Shown: one piece after another, positions 23,878 through 31,765 of the stretch
Numbering within the stretch: position 1 is the first letter of the stretch
How the letters are laid out: every line of letters begins with the position of its first letter
Assembly: GCA_029257695.1 (NCBI GenBank)
Contig: JARIAU010000098.1
Span: 1 to 36,492 of the forward strand
Length of the DNA stretch: 36,492 nt
Direction: 5' to 3'
Source: Oscillospiraceae bacterium
GTDB lineage: Bacteria; Bacillota; Clostridia; Oscillospirales; Oscillospiraceae
The notes under the pieces: model-generated
What the model saw: only the letters and a program-made list of their open reading frames with translations
Told to the model about the DNA's origin: nothing
Databases searched by the model: none
Position numbers and translations under genes: made by a program

Positions 23878-23910
23878 AACGGCAGAGAGAATCCGCTCCT
23901 CTCTGCCGTT
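23878..23910 (-). terminator. Hairpin between the binding-protein and permease genes
   Basis: AACGGCAGAGA pairs with TCTCTGCCGTT (11 bp, 11-nt loop) just after the binding-protein stop codon. It lacks a full T-tract, so partial termination or protection of the upstream mRNA is likely, giving more binding protein than permease. Confidence 0.6.
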
Positions 23911-23928
23911 GTTTCTCCTCTGACCCGC

Positions 23929-24729
23929 TTACACTCCGGGCTCCACAATCACCTGTGCATTGCGGCAATAAGGTGCGGTACAGTTGGCTCCGCTGCGAAC
24001 CTCCTCCGTGAGTGTCATGCCGTTCCACAGCACATCCACCGCTTTGGATTCCAGTTCCATCAGCTTGCTGTCCCACTCGATCTCTACAAATTCAATTTGC
24101 ACCCCCAGTTCTTCTGCCACCAACCGGGCCAATTCCGCATCAAAGCCAATCCATTCACCCTGCTCATTGCGATAATCCAATGGTGCAAACGCAGTAGTTC
24201 CGACCAACAGGGTGCCCTTCTGCTGGATATAGCGGACATCGCTGGTGTCAGTCGTATCCCCGGAAGGCTCAAACGCTGCGGTCTCCTCCAACTCCACCAG
24301 CATAGACTCAAGTCCGTACCTCTTGGCCAAAGCGGTGACGGTTCCGTCGGCATACCGCTCCGCAAGCACCCACTGGATCAGATCCTTCAAGTCCGAATTT
24401 TTGCGGCAGCCCACCGCATAGAACTCTTCCGTCAGAGACTCTCCCAACACCAAATCCGGATAGCTGGTACCATCTCCGATCATCGCCCCTGCCATCAGCT
24501 GATCCACGACCGCCCGATCCGAAGTCCCCGACTGAACTTCCATCAAGGCCGCCGCCTGGCTGGAAACCGCTCGGATTTCCCAGCCCTGTTCCAGTGCCGC
24601 CGCCTCTCCGGCCGAGCCGGCTTCCACTGCATAGACGGCATCCCCTCTATGGGTTCCACCACAGGATGCAAGACCCAGCATCAGGGCCACAGTCAGTATC
24701 AACATCAAACCTCGCTTCGTTCGTCTCAT
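23929..24729 (-). CDS. Amino-acid-type ABC transporter substrate-binding lipoprotein, circularly permuted
   Basis: A 266-residue lipoprotein with signal peptide and lipobox LASC (Cys23). It belongs to the SBP_bac_3 (GlnH-like) family, but the order of its halves is swapped. Residues 30-140 match the normally second half: YAVEAGSAGEAA, then VVDQ with Asp76, LTEEFYAVGCRK, and LAERYADGTVTALAKRYGL, which is usually the C terminus. A linker (about 141-170, acidic, SGDTTDTSD) follows. Residues 171-262 match the normally first half: KGTLLVGTTAFAPLDY, GFDAELARLVAEELGV, VDVLWNGMTLTEE with Arg245, APY and QVIV. Each half occurs once, so it is neither a duplication nor a truncation. The expected amino-acid-binding residues (Asp76, Arg245) are kept. 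First gene of the importer operon. Confidence 0.9.
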   Translation of the reverse strand: MRRTKRGLMLILTVALMLGLASCGGTHRGDAVYAVEAGSAGEAAALEQGWEIRAVSSQAAALMEVQSGTSDRAVVDQLMAGAMIGDGTSYPDLVLGESLTEEFYAVGCRKNSDLKDLIQWVLAERYADGTVTALAKRYGLESMLVELEETAAFEPSGDTTDTSDVRYIQQKGTLLVGTTAFAPLDYRNEQGEWIGFDAELARLVAEELGVQIEFVEIEWDSKLMELESKAVDVLWNGMTLTEEVRSGANCTAPYCRNAQVIVEPGV

Positions 24730-24767
24730 TGGAGCTTCCTCCCTTTTCTTTGCTTTTGTGTATTATC

Positions 24768-24796
24768 ATGTTAGCACACTAAATCACAAATGTAAA
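24768..24796 (-). promoter_or_regulatory. Candidate sigma-A promoter of the ABC importer operon
   Basis: On the minus strand TTTACA (24791-24796), 17 nt, TAACAT (24768-24773), about 39 nt before the lipoprotein start. An overlapping GATAAT a few bases downstream is an alternative -10. Confidence 0.5.
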
Positions 24797-24948
24797 GACA
24801 TTTTGAAGATTTTCTGAAGTTTGGGCCGCTGCCTTTTGTCTGTTCCCTGCGTCTGGGCCTCTTTTTTGCAGCCAGAGTCATTCTTTCATTCATAACAGCG
24901 CTTTTTCTTTGTATTTTTTCGTTTTATCTCTTCGAAATGAAATTTTTA

Positions 24949-24977
24949 TTGATTTTTCTTTCATTATAGACTATACT
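24949..24977 (+). promoter_or_regulatory. Sigma-A promoter of gdhA
   Basis: TTGATT (24949-24954), 17 nt, TATACT (24972-24977); transcription would begin near 24984. Confidence 0.7.
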
Positions 24978-24984
24978 TAGTCTA
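24967..24984. promoter_or_regulatory. Palindromic candidate operator on the gdhA -10 box
   Basis: TAGACTA-TACT-TAGTCTA is a perfect 7-bp inverted repeat with a 4-nt centre. It covers the whole -10 element and reaches the start of transcription, so a bound protein would block RNA polymerase. The regulator is not identified. Confidence 0.5.
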
Positions 24985-25082
24985 TATGAATCCGACGATT
25001 GCAGTCCGGAGAGGATTGTGTTTCGATGTCGTCTCCCCTTTGGCGGCGACGCCGATCAATATCTGGAAAGGAAGATTTGTCT

Positions 25083-26432
25083 ATGGCTATCCGCAACGCA
25101 TACTTGAATGGTATCTACGAAGAGCTGCAGGGTCGTTATCCCGAGCAGCACGAGTTTCTGGAGGCAGTGCATGAGGTTCTGGAAACGCTGATCCCTGTGG
25201 TGGAGAGTGATCCCCGCTATGAGCAGCAGAACATCATCGGCCGCATGGTGGAGCCGGAGCGCATCATTACCTTCCGTGTCTCCTGGGTGGACGATGCCGG
25301 CAAGGTGCAGGTCAACCGGGGCTACCGTGTGCAGTATAATTCCGCCATCGGCCCCTACAAGGGCGGCATCCGTTTCCGTGACAATGTCAACCTGTCCATC
25401 ATCAAGTTCCTGGGCTTTGAGCAGGTCTTCAAAAATGCCCTCACCACCCTGCCCATGGGCGGCGGCAAAGGTGGTTCCGACTTTGATCCCAAGGGCAAGA
25501 GCGACGGCGAGGTCATGCGTTTCTGCCAGAGCTTTATGACGGAACTGTCCAAGCACATTGGCGAGGATACCGATGTGCCTGCCGGCGACATTGGCGTGGG
25601 CGCCCGTGAGGTGGGCTATATGTTCGGCCAGTACAAGCGTCTCACCAACACCTGGACCGGCGTGATGACCGGCAAGGGCCTGAGCTATGGCGGCTCTCTG
25701 GCCCGCAAAGAGGCCACTGGTTTTGGCCTGTGCTATTTTGCCGATGCACAGCTCAAAGACAACGGCATGAGCTTTGAGGGCAAGCGTGTGGTCATTTCCG
25801 GTTCCGGCAATGTGGCCATTTACGCCAATCAGAAGGCCACTGCACTGGGCGGCAAGGTCATTGCCATGAGCGACTCCAATGGTTACATCGTGGACGAGAA
25901 CGGCATCGACTATCAGGTCATCCGTGAGATCAAGGAAGTCAAGCGTGAGCGTATCCGCAGCTATGTGGACTATGTCCCCACGGCCAAGTATGTGGAGGGA
26001 TGCTCCGGCATCTGGACGGTCCCCTGTGATCTGGCACTCCCCTGTGCCACCCAGAACGAGCTGGATTTGGACAGTGCCAAGGCCCTGATTGCCAACGGCT
26101 GCCTGGGTGTCTTTGAAGGTGCCAACATGCCCTGCACGCCGGAAGCGATTTCCGCCATCAAGGGTGCAGGTCTGCTGTACAGCCCCGGCAAGGCTTCCAA
26201 TGCCGGCGGTGTTGCAACCTCCGGTCTGGAAATGAGCCAGAATGCCGGACACATCAGCTGGACCTTCGAGGAAGTGGACAGCAAGCTGAAGGGCATCATG
26301 GAAACCATTTATGCCGCCTGCGCCAGTGCCGCCGAGCAGTTCGGCATGAAGGGCGACATTCAGGCCGGTGCTAACATTGCCGGTTTCCTGAAGGTAGCCG
26401 ACGCTATGCTGGCTCAGGGTGTCTGCTACTAA
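25083..26432 (+). CDS. gdhA: Glutamate dehydrogenase, hexameric
   Basis: It interconverts glutamate and 2-oxoglutarate plus ammonia. The 449-residue length equals that of the Clostridium symbiosum type. Glutamate- and proton-transfer lysines are visible as K93 (PYKGG), K117 (VFKNAL) and K129 (PMGGGKGG), each four residues later than in that enzyme, and the nucleotide fold begins at GSGNVAIYA. Whether NAD or NADP is used cannot be read with confidence. The start at 25083 gives the usual N terminus and has AAGGA about 10 nt upstream. A monocistronic gene with its own promoter, operator-like palindrome and terminator. Confidence 0.96.
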   Translation: MAIRNAYLNGIYEELQGRYPEQHEFLEAVHEVLETLIPVVESDPRYEQQNIIGRMVEPERIITFRVSWVDDAGKVQVNRGYRVQYNSAIGPYKGGIRFRDNVNLSIIKFLGFEQVFKNALTTLPMGGGKGGSDFDPKGKSDGEVMRFCQSFMTELSKHIGEDTDVPAGDIGVGAREVGYMFGQYKRLTNTWTGVMTGKGLSYGGSLARKEATGFGLCYFADAQLKDNGMSFEGKRVVISGSGNVAIYANQKATALGGKVIAMSDSNGYIVDENGIDYQVIREIKEVKRERIRSYVDYVPTAKYVEGCSGIWTVPCDLALPCATQNELDLDSAKALIANGCLGVFEGANMPCTPEAISAIKGAGLLYSPGKASNAGGVATSGLEMSQNAGHISWTFEEVDSKLKGIMETIYAACASAAEQFGMKGDIQAGANIAGFLKVADAMLAQGVCY

Positions 26433-26459
26433 TCCAACCAAACGGAATTCCAAACAAAC

Positions 26460-26498
26460 AACGGGCGTGTATCGCAAATGCGATACACGCCCGTTTTG
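26460..26498 (+). terminator. Intrinsic terminator of gdhA
   Basis: A 17-bp perfect inverted repeat (26460-26476 with 26479-26495) followed by TTG; the two central bases imply an apical loop of a few opened pairs. Confidence 0.85.
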
Positions 26499-26617
26499 TC
26501 CATTCCTTTTCCTTGGCCTTTTCTGTATTCCCTTCTTTGCGGGACTGCCATTGCACGCAAAGGACTGCAACGACATGGTGTCCTCCGATAGGCCCCCTTC
26601 TCTAACCCACAGCTCCT

Positions 26618-26657
26618 AAAAAAATCGGTGCAGCCTGTGTTCCGGCTGCACCGATTT
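26618..26657 (-). terminator. Intrinsic terminator of the ftsE-ftsX-M23 operon
   Basis: AAATCGGTGCAGCC pairs with GGCTGCACCGATTT (8-nt loop); on the minus strand it runs into TTTTTTTAGG just after the M23 gene. Confidence 0.9.
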
Positions 26658-26676
26658 CAATTCAGTCAGGGTTCAA

Positions 26677-27906
26677 TCAACCGACATAATCCATGGGATC
26701 CCGATAAGAGCCATTGACCATCACTCCAAAGTGAAGATGAGGGCCAGTGGAGATTCCGGTGCTTCCCACCGCAGCAATATGCTGTCCGGCGGACACCTGA
26801 TCTCCGGCGCTGACATACAGAGCCATACAGTGCATATACACCGTCTTCATCCCATTGCCATGGCTGATCTCAATGTAAAAACCACGAGCCGAACTATATC
26901 CGGCACTTACCACCGTGCCACTGGCGGCCGCATAAATGGCGGAGCCGGCCGGTGCACCGATGTCGATGCCATTGTGATAGGACGAAGCTCCCGCCGTGGG
27001 GCTGTCTCGATGTCCAAAGGGAGATGTGACTCGATGGCTGCTGCACGGCCAGACCATGCCGGAAGGATTGGGCGCCGGCTTCTGCTCTTCCGGCTGATCC
27101 GGTTTCGCCGGAGGAGGCGGAGGAGGAGGGGGCGCAGGCTTGCGTTCCTCTTCGTAACGACGCTCGGCCGAAGCAATGTCACGGTCCAGCTTGGACGCTT
27201 CCTCCTGTAAATCAGCCAGCTGTCCGGCGTAAGCGTCCTGATTGGCCTGAATATCTGCCAAAGCAGCTTCAATTGCAGCTTCTTCCTCTGCCAGATTTTC
27301 CTTCTGCCGTTCCAAGTCCTTCTGCGTCTTTTCCTGGTCCGCCTGATTGGTCAGCAGATCATTTCGGGCCGTTTCCACTTCGCTGCGAATCTGACGCAGT
27401 TCTTCCAGCAGCTGATTGTCATACTGTGCCACCTCACGAACAAACACAAGGCGATCGAGTAAATCAGCAAAATTCGAGGAACTGAACAGAATGGACCAAT
27501 AAGACAAAGGCCCCTGTTCCTCCATATCACGGAACCGGTCGCAGAACTCCTCATAGAAGGCACTTTCCTTGGCCGTAGCTTCTTCCAGTTCGACCTGATT
27601 CTGCTGAATCTGGTCCTCCAACTCTGCCAGCAGGCGCTCCGACACGGAAATCTGCCCCATCAGAACTCCCACCTGCTGTTCCAGCAGAGCCTTCTCCTCC
27701 AGCTTGGAGGAGGCATCGTTTTTCAACCGCTCCACCTTTCGGTTCATGTCGGACTCCTGCTTTTGCAGGTCCTCCGCCTGTTCCTTCAAGGCATTGATTT
27801 CTCCTTTGGTCACAGCCGCCGCCGGCATCACCAGCACCGTCATCAAAATCAGGAGCGACAAACCCATTGCCAGATAACGCTGGAGTTTTGGTACGATACG
27901 CTTCAT
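26677..27906 (-). CDS. Murein hydrolase activator / M23 peptidase with coiled coil (EnvC/PcsB-like)
   Basis: A 409-residue secreted protein. Signal peptide about 1-31 (cleavage near PAAA), a long coiled coil (about 33-255, EnvC-like), a proline-rich linker (APPPPPPPP near 260-270), then an M23/LytM domain (about 300-405). Zinc-ligand motifs HNGIDIGAP and HLHFG are intact, so it may be an active endopeptidase rather than only an activator. Its place downstream of ftsE-ftsX fits the FtsEX-controlled cell-wall hydrolases, where the coiled coil docks on the FtsX extracellular domain. AGAGG precedes the ATG by 8 nt. Confidence 0.9.
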   Translation of the reverse strand: MKRIVPKLQRYLAMGLSLLILMTVLVMPAAAVTKGEINALKEQAEDLQKQESDMNRKVERLKNDASSKLEEKALLEQQVGVLMGQISVSERLLAELEDQIQQNQVELEEATAKESAFYEEFCDRFRDMEEQGPLSYWSILFSSSNFADLLDRLVFVREVAQYDNQLLEELRQIRSEVETARNDLLTNQADQEKTQKDLERQKENLAEEEAAIEAALADIQANQDAYAGQLADLQEEASKLDRDIASAERRYEEERKPAPPPPPPPPAKPDQPEEQKPAPNPSGMVWPCSSHRVTSPFGHRDSPTAGASSYHNGIDIGAPAGSAIYAAASGTVVSAGYSSARGFYIEISHGNGMKTVYMHCMALYVSAGDQVSAGQHIAAVGSTGISTGPHLHFGVMVNGSYRDPMDYVG

Positions 27907-27924
27907 GTGTTCTACCTCTTTCCG

Positions 27925-28044
27925 TTATGCAATGGACATCATCACAACCTGAACCAACATCAGCACAGCCATACCTCCGGCAATCGCCGCCATTGCGATA
28001 CGGCGTTTATCCCAGCCGTAATTTTTCTTGGAATGCTTACTCAA
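27925..28044 (-). CDS. Small single-pass membrane protein between ftsX and the M23 gene
   Basis: A 39-residue frame, too short for most gene finders. It starts at TTG, 8 nt after GAAGGTG. Residues 1-15 are basic and polar (SKHSKKNYGWDKRR), residues 16-39 form one hydrophobic helix rich in Met, Ala and Val. Predicted orientation is N terminus inside. It fills the gap between ftsX and the M23 gene, 18 nt from both, so it belongs to the ftsE-ftsX operon. I know no function; a helper of FtsEX is an inference from position. Confidence 0.6.
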   Translation of the reverse strand: MSKHSKKNYGWDKRRIAMAAIAGGMAVLMLVQVVMMSIA

Positions 28045-28062
28045 AACAAATTCACCTTCATA

Positions 28063-28971
28063 TCAAACCTGCAGATACTTGCGAATGGTCATCATACTGC
28101 CCATCACGCCAACCAACAGACCAATCACCACATAAATCAGAGCCACAAAGGGTGCCAGCGTGGTAAATGCCACCACATGGATCAGCTGGATCGAAGTAGC
28201 GCTGCTAAGCACCTGCAGCATCAAATTGTAAAGTCCCCACTGAAGGCCAAACCCAATGCCGGCGCTAAGCAGACCCAACAGCATACCTTCCACCACGAAG
28301 GGCATCCGGATGAAACCGTTGGTTGCACCACACATCTTCATAATAGCAATTTCCTGCTGGCGGGACAAGGTGGCCAGCTTGATGGTGTTGGACACAATGA
28401 ACAGGGACACGATCAACAGCACACCCACCAGACCAACTGCCACCACGGCAATGGCATTGCGCAGATTGATGAAGCCATTGGCCACATCAATGGCGGCATT
28501 GGTGTCCGCCACACCGCTGATTTCACCCACCTTGGCAATGGTATCCTCCAACTTACTCAAGTCATTCACCCGAATGGAGTAGCGGTGGCGCAGCACACTG
28601 TCCGGCAGGCTGTTATACAGGTCATCCTCCGCTTCAATGCTTTCCAGATAGCTATTCTTGGCATCGCCACGGCTGATAAAGGTGACCTCCACCACATTGT
28701 CCACTGCTTCGATCTGGCTTTGCAGCTCCAACGCCTCTTCATCCGTCAGCGTTTCATCCACATACGCCAAAAACTCGTTTTCCGACATCAGTTTCGTCAG
28801 GTTATAATCAATATTCAGTGCAACCAAGGAAAAACTGCCGGTGACCAACAAGCAAGCTGCAATGATGGTGACGGCGGCCAAGGACATGAAGCCGTGTCCG
28901 ATAAACCCTCGGAATCCTTCGCGCACATAGTAGCCGAAATTACGACCTCTTCTCTTCGTTCTCTTCTTCAT
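28063..28971 (-). CDS. ftsX: Cell division protein FtsX
   Basis: A 302-residue membrane protein with a basic N terminus, a first membrane segment (about 25-47), an extracellular domain of about 120 residues, and three more membrane segments in the C-terminal half, with KMCGATNGFIRMPFVVEG in the loop typical of the FtsX fold. FtsX transmits the ATPase cycle of FtsE to a cell-wall hydrolase. The start at 28971 (MKKRTKRRG) overlaps ftsE by 32 nt; AAGGAGG lies 15 nt upstream, rather far, and the ATG five codons earlier lies directly behind it, so the exact start is uncertain. Confidence 0.92.
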   Translation of the reverse strand: MKKRTKRRGRNFGYYVREGFRGFIGHGFMSLAAVTIIAACLLVTGSFSLVALNIDYNLTKLMSENEFLAYVDETLTDEEALELQSQIEAVDNVVEVTFISRGDAKNSYLESIEAEDDLYNSLPDSVLRHRYSIRVNDLSKLEDTIAKVGEISGVADTNAAIDVANGFINLRNAIAVVAVGLVGVLLIVSLFIVSNTIKLATLSRQQEIAIMKMCGATNGFIRMPFVVEGMLLGLLSAGIGFGLQWGLYNLMLQVLSSATSIQLIHVVAFTTLAPFVALIYVVIGLLVGVMGSMMTIRKYLQV

Positions 28972-29647
28972 AGATGTAGAATCCATCCTCCTTGTCGCTG
29001 ACGACCTTGCCGTCTGCAATATGAATCACTCGCTTGTTGAAATGGTTGACCAGGCCCTGCTCATGGGTGACCACCAGCATAGAGGTGCCCAAGGCATTGA
29101 TCCGCTCCAGGAGCGTCATAATCTCCAAAGAGCGCTCCGGGTCCAGGTTACCGGTAGGCTCGTCCGCAATGATCGTGCTGGGGTTATTCACCAGCGCACG
29201 GGCAATGGCCACACGCTGCTGCTCACCACCGGAAAGCTCGCCGGGATAGCGGTTCTCCTTGCCTTCCAGACCCACCAGTTCCAGCACATAAGGAATGCGG
29301 TTACGCATTTCTCTGGGCGATGCACCCAAAATCTGCATGGCAAAGGCCATGTTGTCATACACCGTCTTTTTTTCAATCAGACGGAAATCCTGAAAGACAA
29401 TGCCAAGGCTGCGGCGCAGATAGGGCACCTGCTTGGGACGAATGGTGTTCAGGTTGTAACCATTGACCATCAGATTGCCGCTGCTGATCGGTTCTTCCGC
29501 CGTCAACAGGCTGAGGATCGTACTCTTACCTGCGCCGGAAGGTCCCACCAGAAAGGCAAATTCTCCGTCTTTCAGCTCAAACGACAGTCCCTTCAGGGCC
29601 ACTGTCCCGTTGGAATATTTCTTTCTTACATTGCTGAATCGAATCAT
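28940..29647 (-). CDS. ftsE: Cell division ATP-binding protein FtsE
   Basis: A 235-residue ABC ATPase: Walker [10 protein letters not shown] near residue 35-43, signature [15 protein letters not shown], Walker [13 protein letters not shown] and the H-loop VTHEQ. The combination with FtsX downstream is diagnostic. The C-terminal end is unusually acidic ([12 protein letters not shown]). Start at 29647 with GAGAGG upstream. First gene of the operon ftsE-ftsX-small ORF-M23. Confidence 0.95.
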   Translation of the reverse strand: MIRFSNVRKKYSNGTVALKGLSFELKDGEFAFLVGPSGAGKSTILSLLTAEEPISSGNLMVNGYNLNTIRPKQVPYLRRSLGIVFQDFRLIEKKTVYDNMAFAMQILGASPREMRNRIPYVLELVGLEGKENRYPGELSGGEQQRVAIARALVNNPSTIIADEPTGNLDPERSLEIMTLLERINALGTSMLVVTHEQGLVNHFNKRVIHIADGKVVSDKEDGFYIYEEENEEKRS

Positions 29648-29696
29648 AGGATACCTCTCACACGAAATCGGTTAAATTTCTCCAAATACAAGGATA

Positions 29697-29725
29697 ATTA
29701 TACACACGGGGGATAATTATGTCAA
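29697..29725 (-). promoter_or_regulatory. Full-consensus sigma-A promoter of the ftsE operon
   Basis: On the minus strand TTGACA (29720-29725), 17 nt, TATAAT (29697-29702): a perfect match. Two direct copies of GGATAATTAT (29692-29701 and 29711-29720), 19 bp apart, overlie the -10 and the spacer up to the -35, and each holds the palindrome ATAATTAT. Confidence 0.85.
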
Positions 29726-29763
29726 TTTAATTTCAATTTTCTACAAAAATTAACAATTAGAAA

Positions 29764-29793
29764 CAGTGGGCCGGCAGCATTGCCGACCCACTG
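29764..29793 (-). terminator. Hairpin after the CdaR-like gene
   Basis: A 13-bp stem with one G-T pair and a 4-nt loop, followed on the minus strand by TTTCTAATTG; a modest terminator before the ftsE promoter. Confidence 0.6.
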
Positions 29794-29806
29794 CAAAAAA
29801 TGTCAA

Positions 29807-30898
29807 TTATAAGTCAATTCCACGGGAAGTGAGGTACTTTTTAACCATCAATGCCACCTTGAAGGTGATTGCATCGTCAAACTCCCGCAGGTCCAGACCG
29901 GTGAGCTTTTTGATCTTCTCCAACCGATACACCAGCGTGTTTCGGTGGACGAACAGCTTACGGGCGGTTTCAGACACATTCAGGTTATTTTCAAAGAACT
30001 TGTTGATGGTGAACAGCGTCTCCTGATCCAGCGAATCAATCGGATTCTTCTTAAACACTTCCTGCAGGAACATATCGCACAGGGTGGTCGGCAGCTGATA
30101 GATCAGGCGGCCAATGCCCAGGTTCTCATAATTGATGACACTGCGCTCCGTCTCAAACACTTTGCCTACTTCAATGGCCATCTGGGCCTCCTGATAGGCA
30201 CGGGCCAGATCACGCACATGGCCGACCACTGTGCCGATGCCGATGATGACCTTCACCTTCAGCTCGGTGGACACGGCCTCCTCGATGCCCTTTGCAATTT
30301 TATACAGTTCCTTGGTGGTGATGTTTTCCGGAACCTGCTTGACCAGGGCCACATCCGTCTCGCTGATGGAAATGACATAGTCATTCTGGCGGTCGGGGTA
30401 CATATTCTGCACCACATCGATCACCGAAACATCCACACTCTCCTCCTGTCGGATCAAAAACACCGCGCGGGGAGCTTCCGCCACGAAATGCAGTTCCTTT
30501 GCACGAACATAAATGTCACCCAACAGAATGTTGTCCGACAAAATGCTCTTCACAAAGGTTGCTTTATCGTGCTTTTCATCAAAATAAGCCTTGGCTCCGT
30601 TCAGCGCCACCGCTGCCATGGAGCAAATCATGCCGGATGCATCATCTTCCCCGGCCACAAAGACGGCATAATCGAACTGCCCGCCCATACTGTGCAGTGC
30701 CTTGAATGTGTTTCCCTTATGGATAATCAGGCCGCCATGCTCCGCACTGATCACATCCACACTGCCGGTCAGGGTCTCCCCAATGCGATTCAGTTCGCTG
30801 CAGGCCACAATGGCACCGCTGGCATCGATCACACCGATCGCACGGGTGGTGCTCTCCTTCAACTGCAGGACTACGCTCTGAAAAACGCGGCTGGACAT
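29807..30898 (-). CDS. CdaR/PucR-family transcriptional regulator
   Basis: A 363-residue regulator. The N-terminal part (to about 120) resembles a ligand-sensing GAF/sugar-diacid-like region, the middle (about 130-260) the GGDEF-like domain of CdaR proteins, and the end (about 300-358) the PucR C-terminal helix-turn-helix: NLNVSETARKLFVHRNTLVY and RLEKIKKLTGLDLREFDDAI. Proteins of this kind respond to sugar diacids, purine breakdown products or amino acids; the ligand here is unknown. The start at 30898 follows GGGAGG. Monocistronic, with a palindrome on its own promoter that suggests autoregulation. Confidence 0.85.
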   Translation of the reverse strand: MSSRVFQSVVLQLKESTTRAIGVIDASGAIVACSELNRIGETLTGSVDVISAEHGGLIIHKGNTFKALHSMGGQFDYAVFVAGEDDASGMICSMAAVALNGAKAYFDEKHDKATFVKSILSDNILLGDIYVRAKELHFVAEAPRAVFLIRQEESVDVSVIDVVQNMYPDRQNDYVISISETDVALVKQVPENITTKELYKIAKGIEEAVSTELKVKVIIGIGTVVGHVRDLARAYQEAQMAIEVGKVFETERSVINYENLGIGRLIYQLPTTLCDMFLQEVFKKNPIDSLDQETLFTINKFFENNLNVSETARKLFVHRNTLVYRLEKIKKLTGLDLREFDDAITFKVALMVKKYLTSRGIDL

Positions 30899-30943
30899 AC
30901 TAAATCCTTCCTCCCTTAACAAAGTGCTTGTACAAACTCTCCA

Positions 30944-30983
30944 AAGATATTTATATCTTAGCATTTCTCCTTGTCTTTTTCAA
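30944..30983 (-). promoter_or_regulatory. Promoter and palindrome of the CdaR-like gene
   Basis: On the minus strand TTGAAA (30978-30983), 17 nt, TAAGAT (30955-30960). A 7-bp inverted repeat AAGATAT-TT-ATATCTT (30944-30959) overlaps the -10 box. Confidence 0.6.
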
Positions 30984-31023
30984 TAGGTTTGCAGGATTAT
31001 TTTGTATAAAATGACGAAAATTT

Positions 31024-31731
31024 TTAGAGCTTTTTCAGTTCTGTCTCCTCCGCTTCCGTCAACGGCCGAAATTCACCCGGTTTCAGCCCCTCGTCCAGCC
31101 GAAGTGTACCCATAGAAAGCCGCTTCAATCCCACCACAGGCTTACCTCGAGAGGCCAGCATCCGCTTGACCTGATGGAATTTTCCTTCCCGCAGGGTGAC
31201 CAGACATTTTCCCGCACCCAGCGATTCCAGTTCTGCCGGCAGGCATTTTGTTCCATCCCCCAGTACGATACCCGAACGAAATGCCGCACAGTCTGCTTCA
31301 TCCACCTCTCCCTCAATGCAAGCCAGATAACATTTATCCACATGATGCTTGGGCGAGAGCAAATGATGGGCCAGTTCCCCGTCATCCGTCAGCAGCAGCA
31401 ATCCCTCGGTATCCTTGTCCAACCGTCCGACCGGAAACAAATCCCGACAATCCGGCGGCAGCAGATCCAGCACCGTTTTCTGATGCCGATCTTCGGTCGC
31501 CGTCAGCACTCCGCCGGGTTTATGGAGCATCAGATACCGAAATTCTGCCCACCGCAGGCCTTCTCCATCCACTGTCACCACAGCAAGCTGGGGCTCCACC
31601 TTCCGATCCCCACTTTTTTCTACCGCACCGTCCACCTTCACTCTTCCCTGCTTGAGCAGCAGCTTCGCTTCCTTTCGGCTCCACCGTCCGGTGTCCGCCA
31701 ACAATTTATCCAAACGAAGTTGTTTTCCCAT
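31024..31731 (-). CDS. 16S rRNA pseudouridine synthase, RsuA/RluB/RluE family
   Basis: A 235-residue enzyme with an N-terminal S4 RNA-binding domain (about 5-50: LRLDKLLADTGRWSRKEAKLL) and a catalytic domain with GRLDKDTEGLLLLT, in which Asp105 is the nucleophile, and the KFHQVKRMLASRG motif near the end. The family modifies uridine in 16S or 23S rRNA; the 16S U516 target of RsuA is the most likely by length. GGAGG stands 6 nt before the ATG. It diverges from the DUF4830 gene. Confidence 0.92.
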   Translation of the reverse strand: MGKQLRLDKLLADTGRWSRKEAKLLLKQGRVKVDGAVEKSGDRKVEPQLAVVTVDGEGLRWAEFRYLMLHKPGGVLTATEDRHQKTVLDLLPPDCRDLFPVGRLDKDTEGLLLLTDDGELAHHLLSPKHHVDKCYLACIEGEVDEADCAAFRSGIVLGDGTKCLPAELESLGAGKCLVTLREGKFHQVKRMLASRGKPVVGLKRLSMGTLRLDEGLKPGEFRPLTEAEETELKKL

Positions 31732-31765
31732 ACCCTTCCTCCGCTTCTAACCGATGCCACCTCCG

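Larger units (their letters stand above)
24797..25082. other. Intergenic region and gdhA leader
   Basis: The part up to about 24940 is AT-rich with nothing recognisable. The gdhA promoter and a palindrome follow, then a leader of about 100 nt. In that leader an in-frame ATG at 25026 with GGAGAGG 11 nt upstream would add 19 residues (MSSPLWRRRRSIS...) to GdhA; the family N terminus argues against it. Confidence 0.5.

Noticed and set aside
25026-25082. N-terminal extension of GdhA from the ATG at 25026
   Set aside because: It would add an Arg-rich 19-residue segment not seen in the family; the ATG at 25083 gives the standard N terminus and length.
25056-26576. Very long minus-strand open frame (506 codons) opposite gdhA, with a GGAGG 5 nt before its ATG
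   Set aside because: It is antisense to a secure glutamate dehydrogenase gene, passes through the gdhA terminator, its product matches nothing, and the good ribosome site appears to be chance. Codon bias in GC-rich genes often leaves such frames open.
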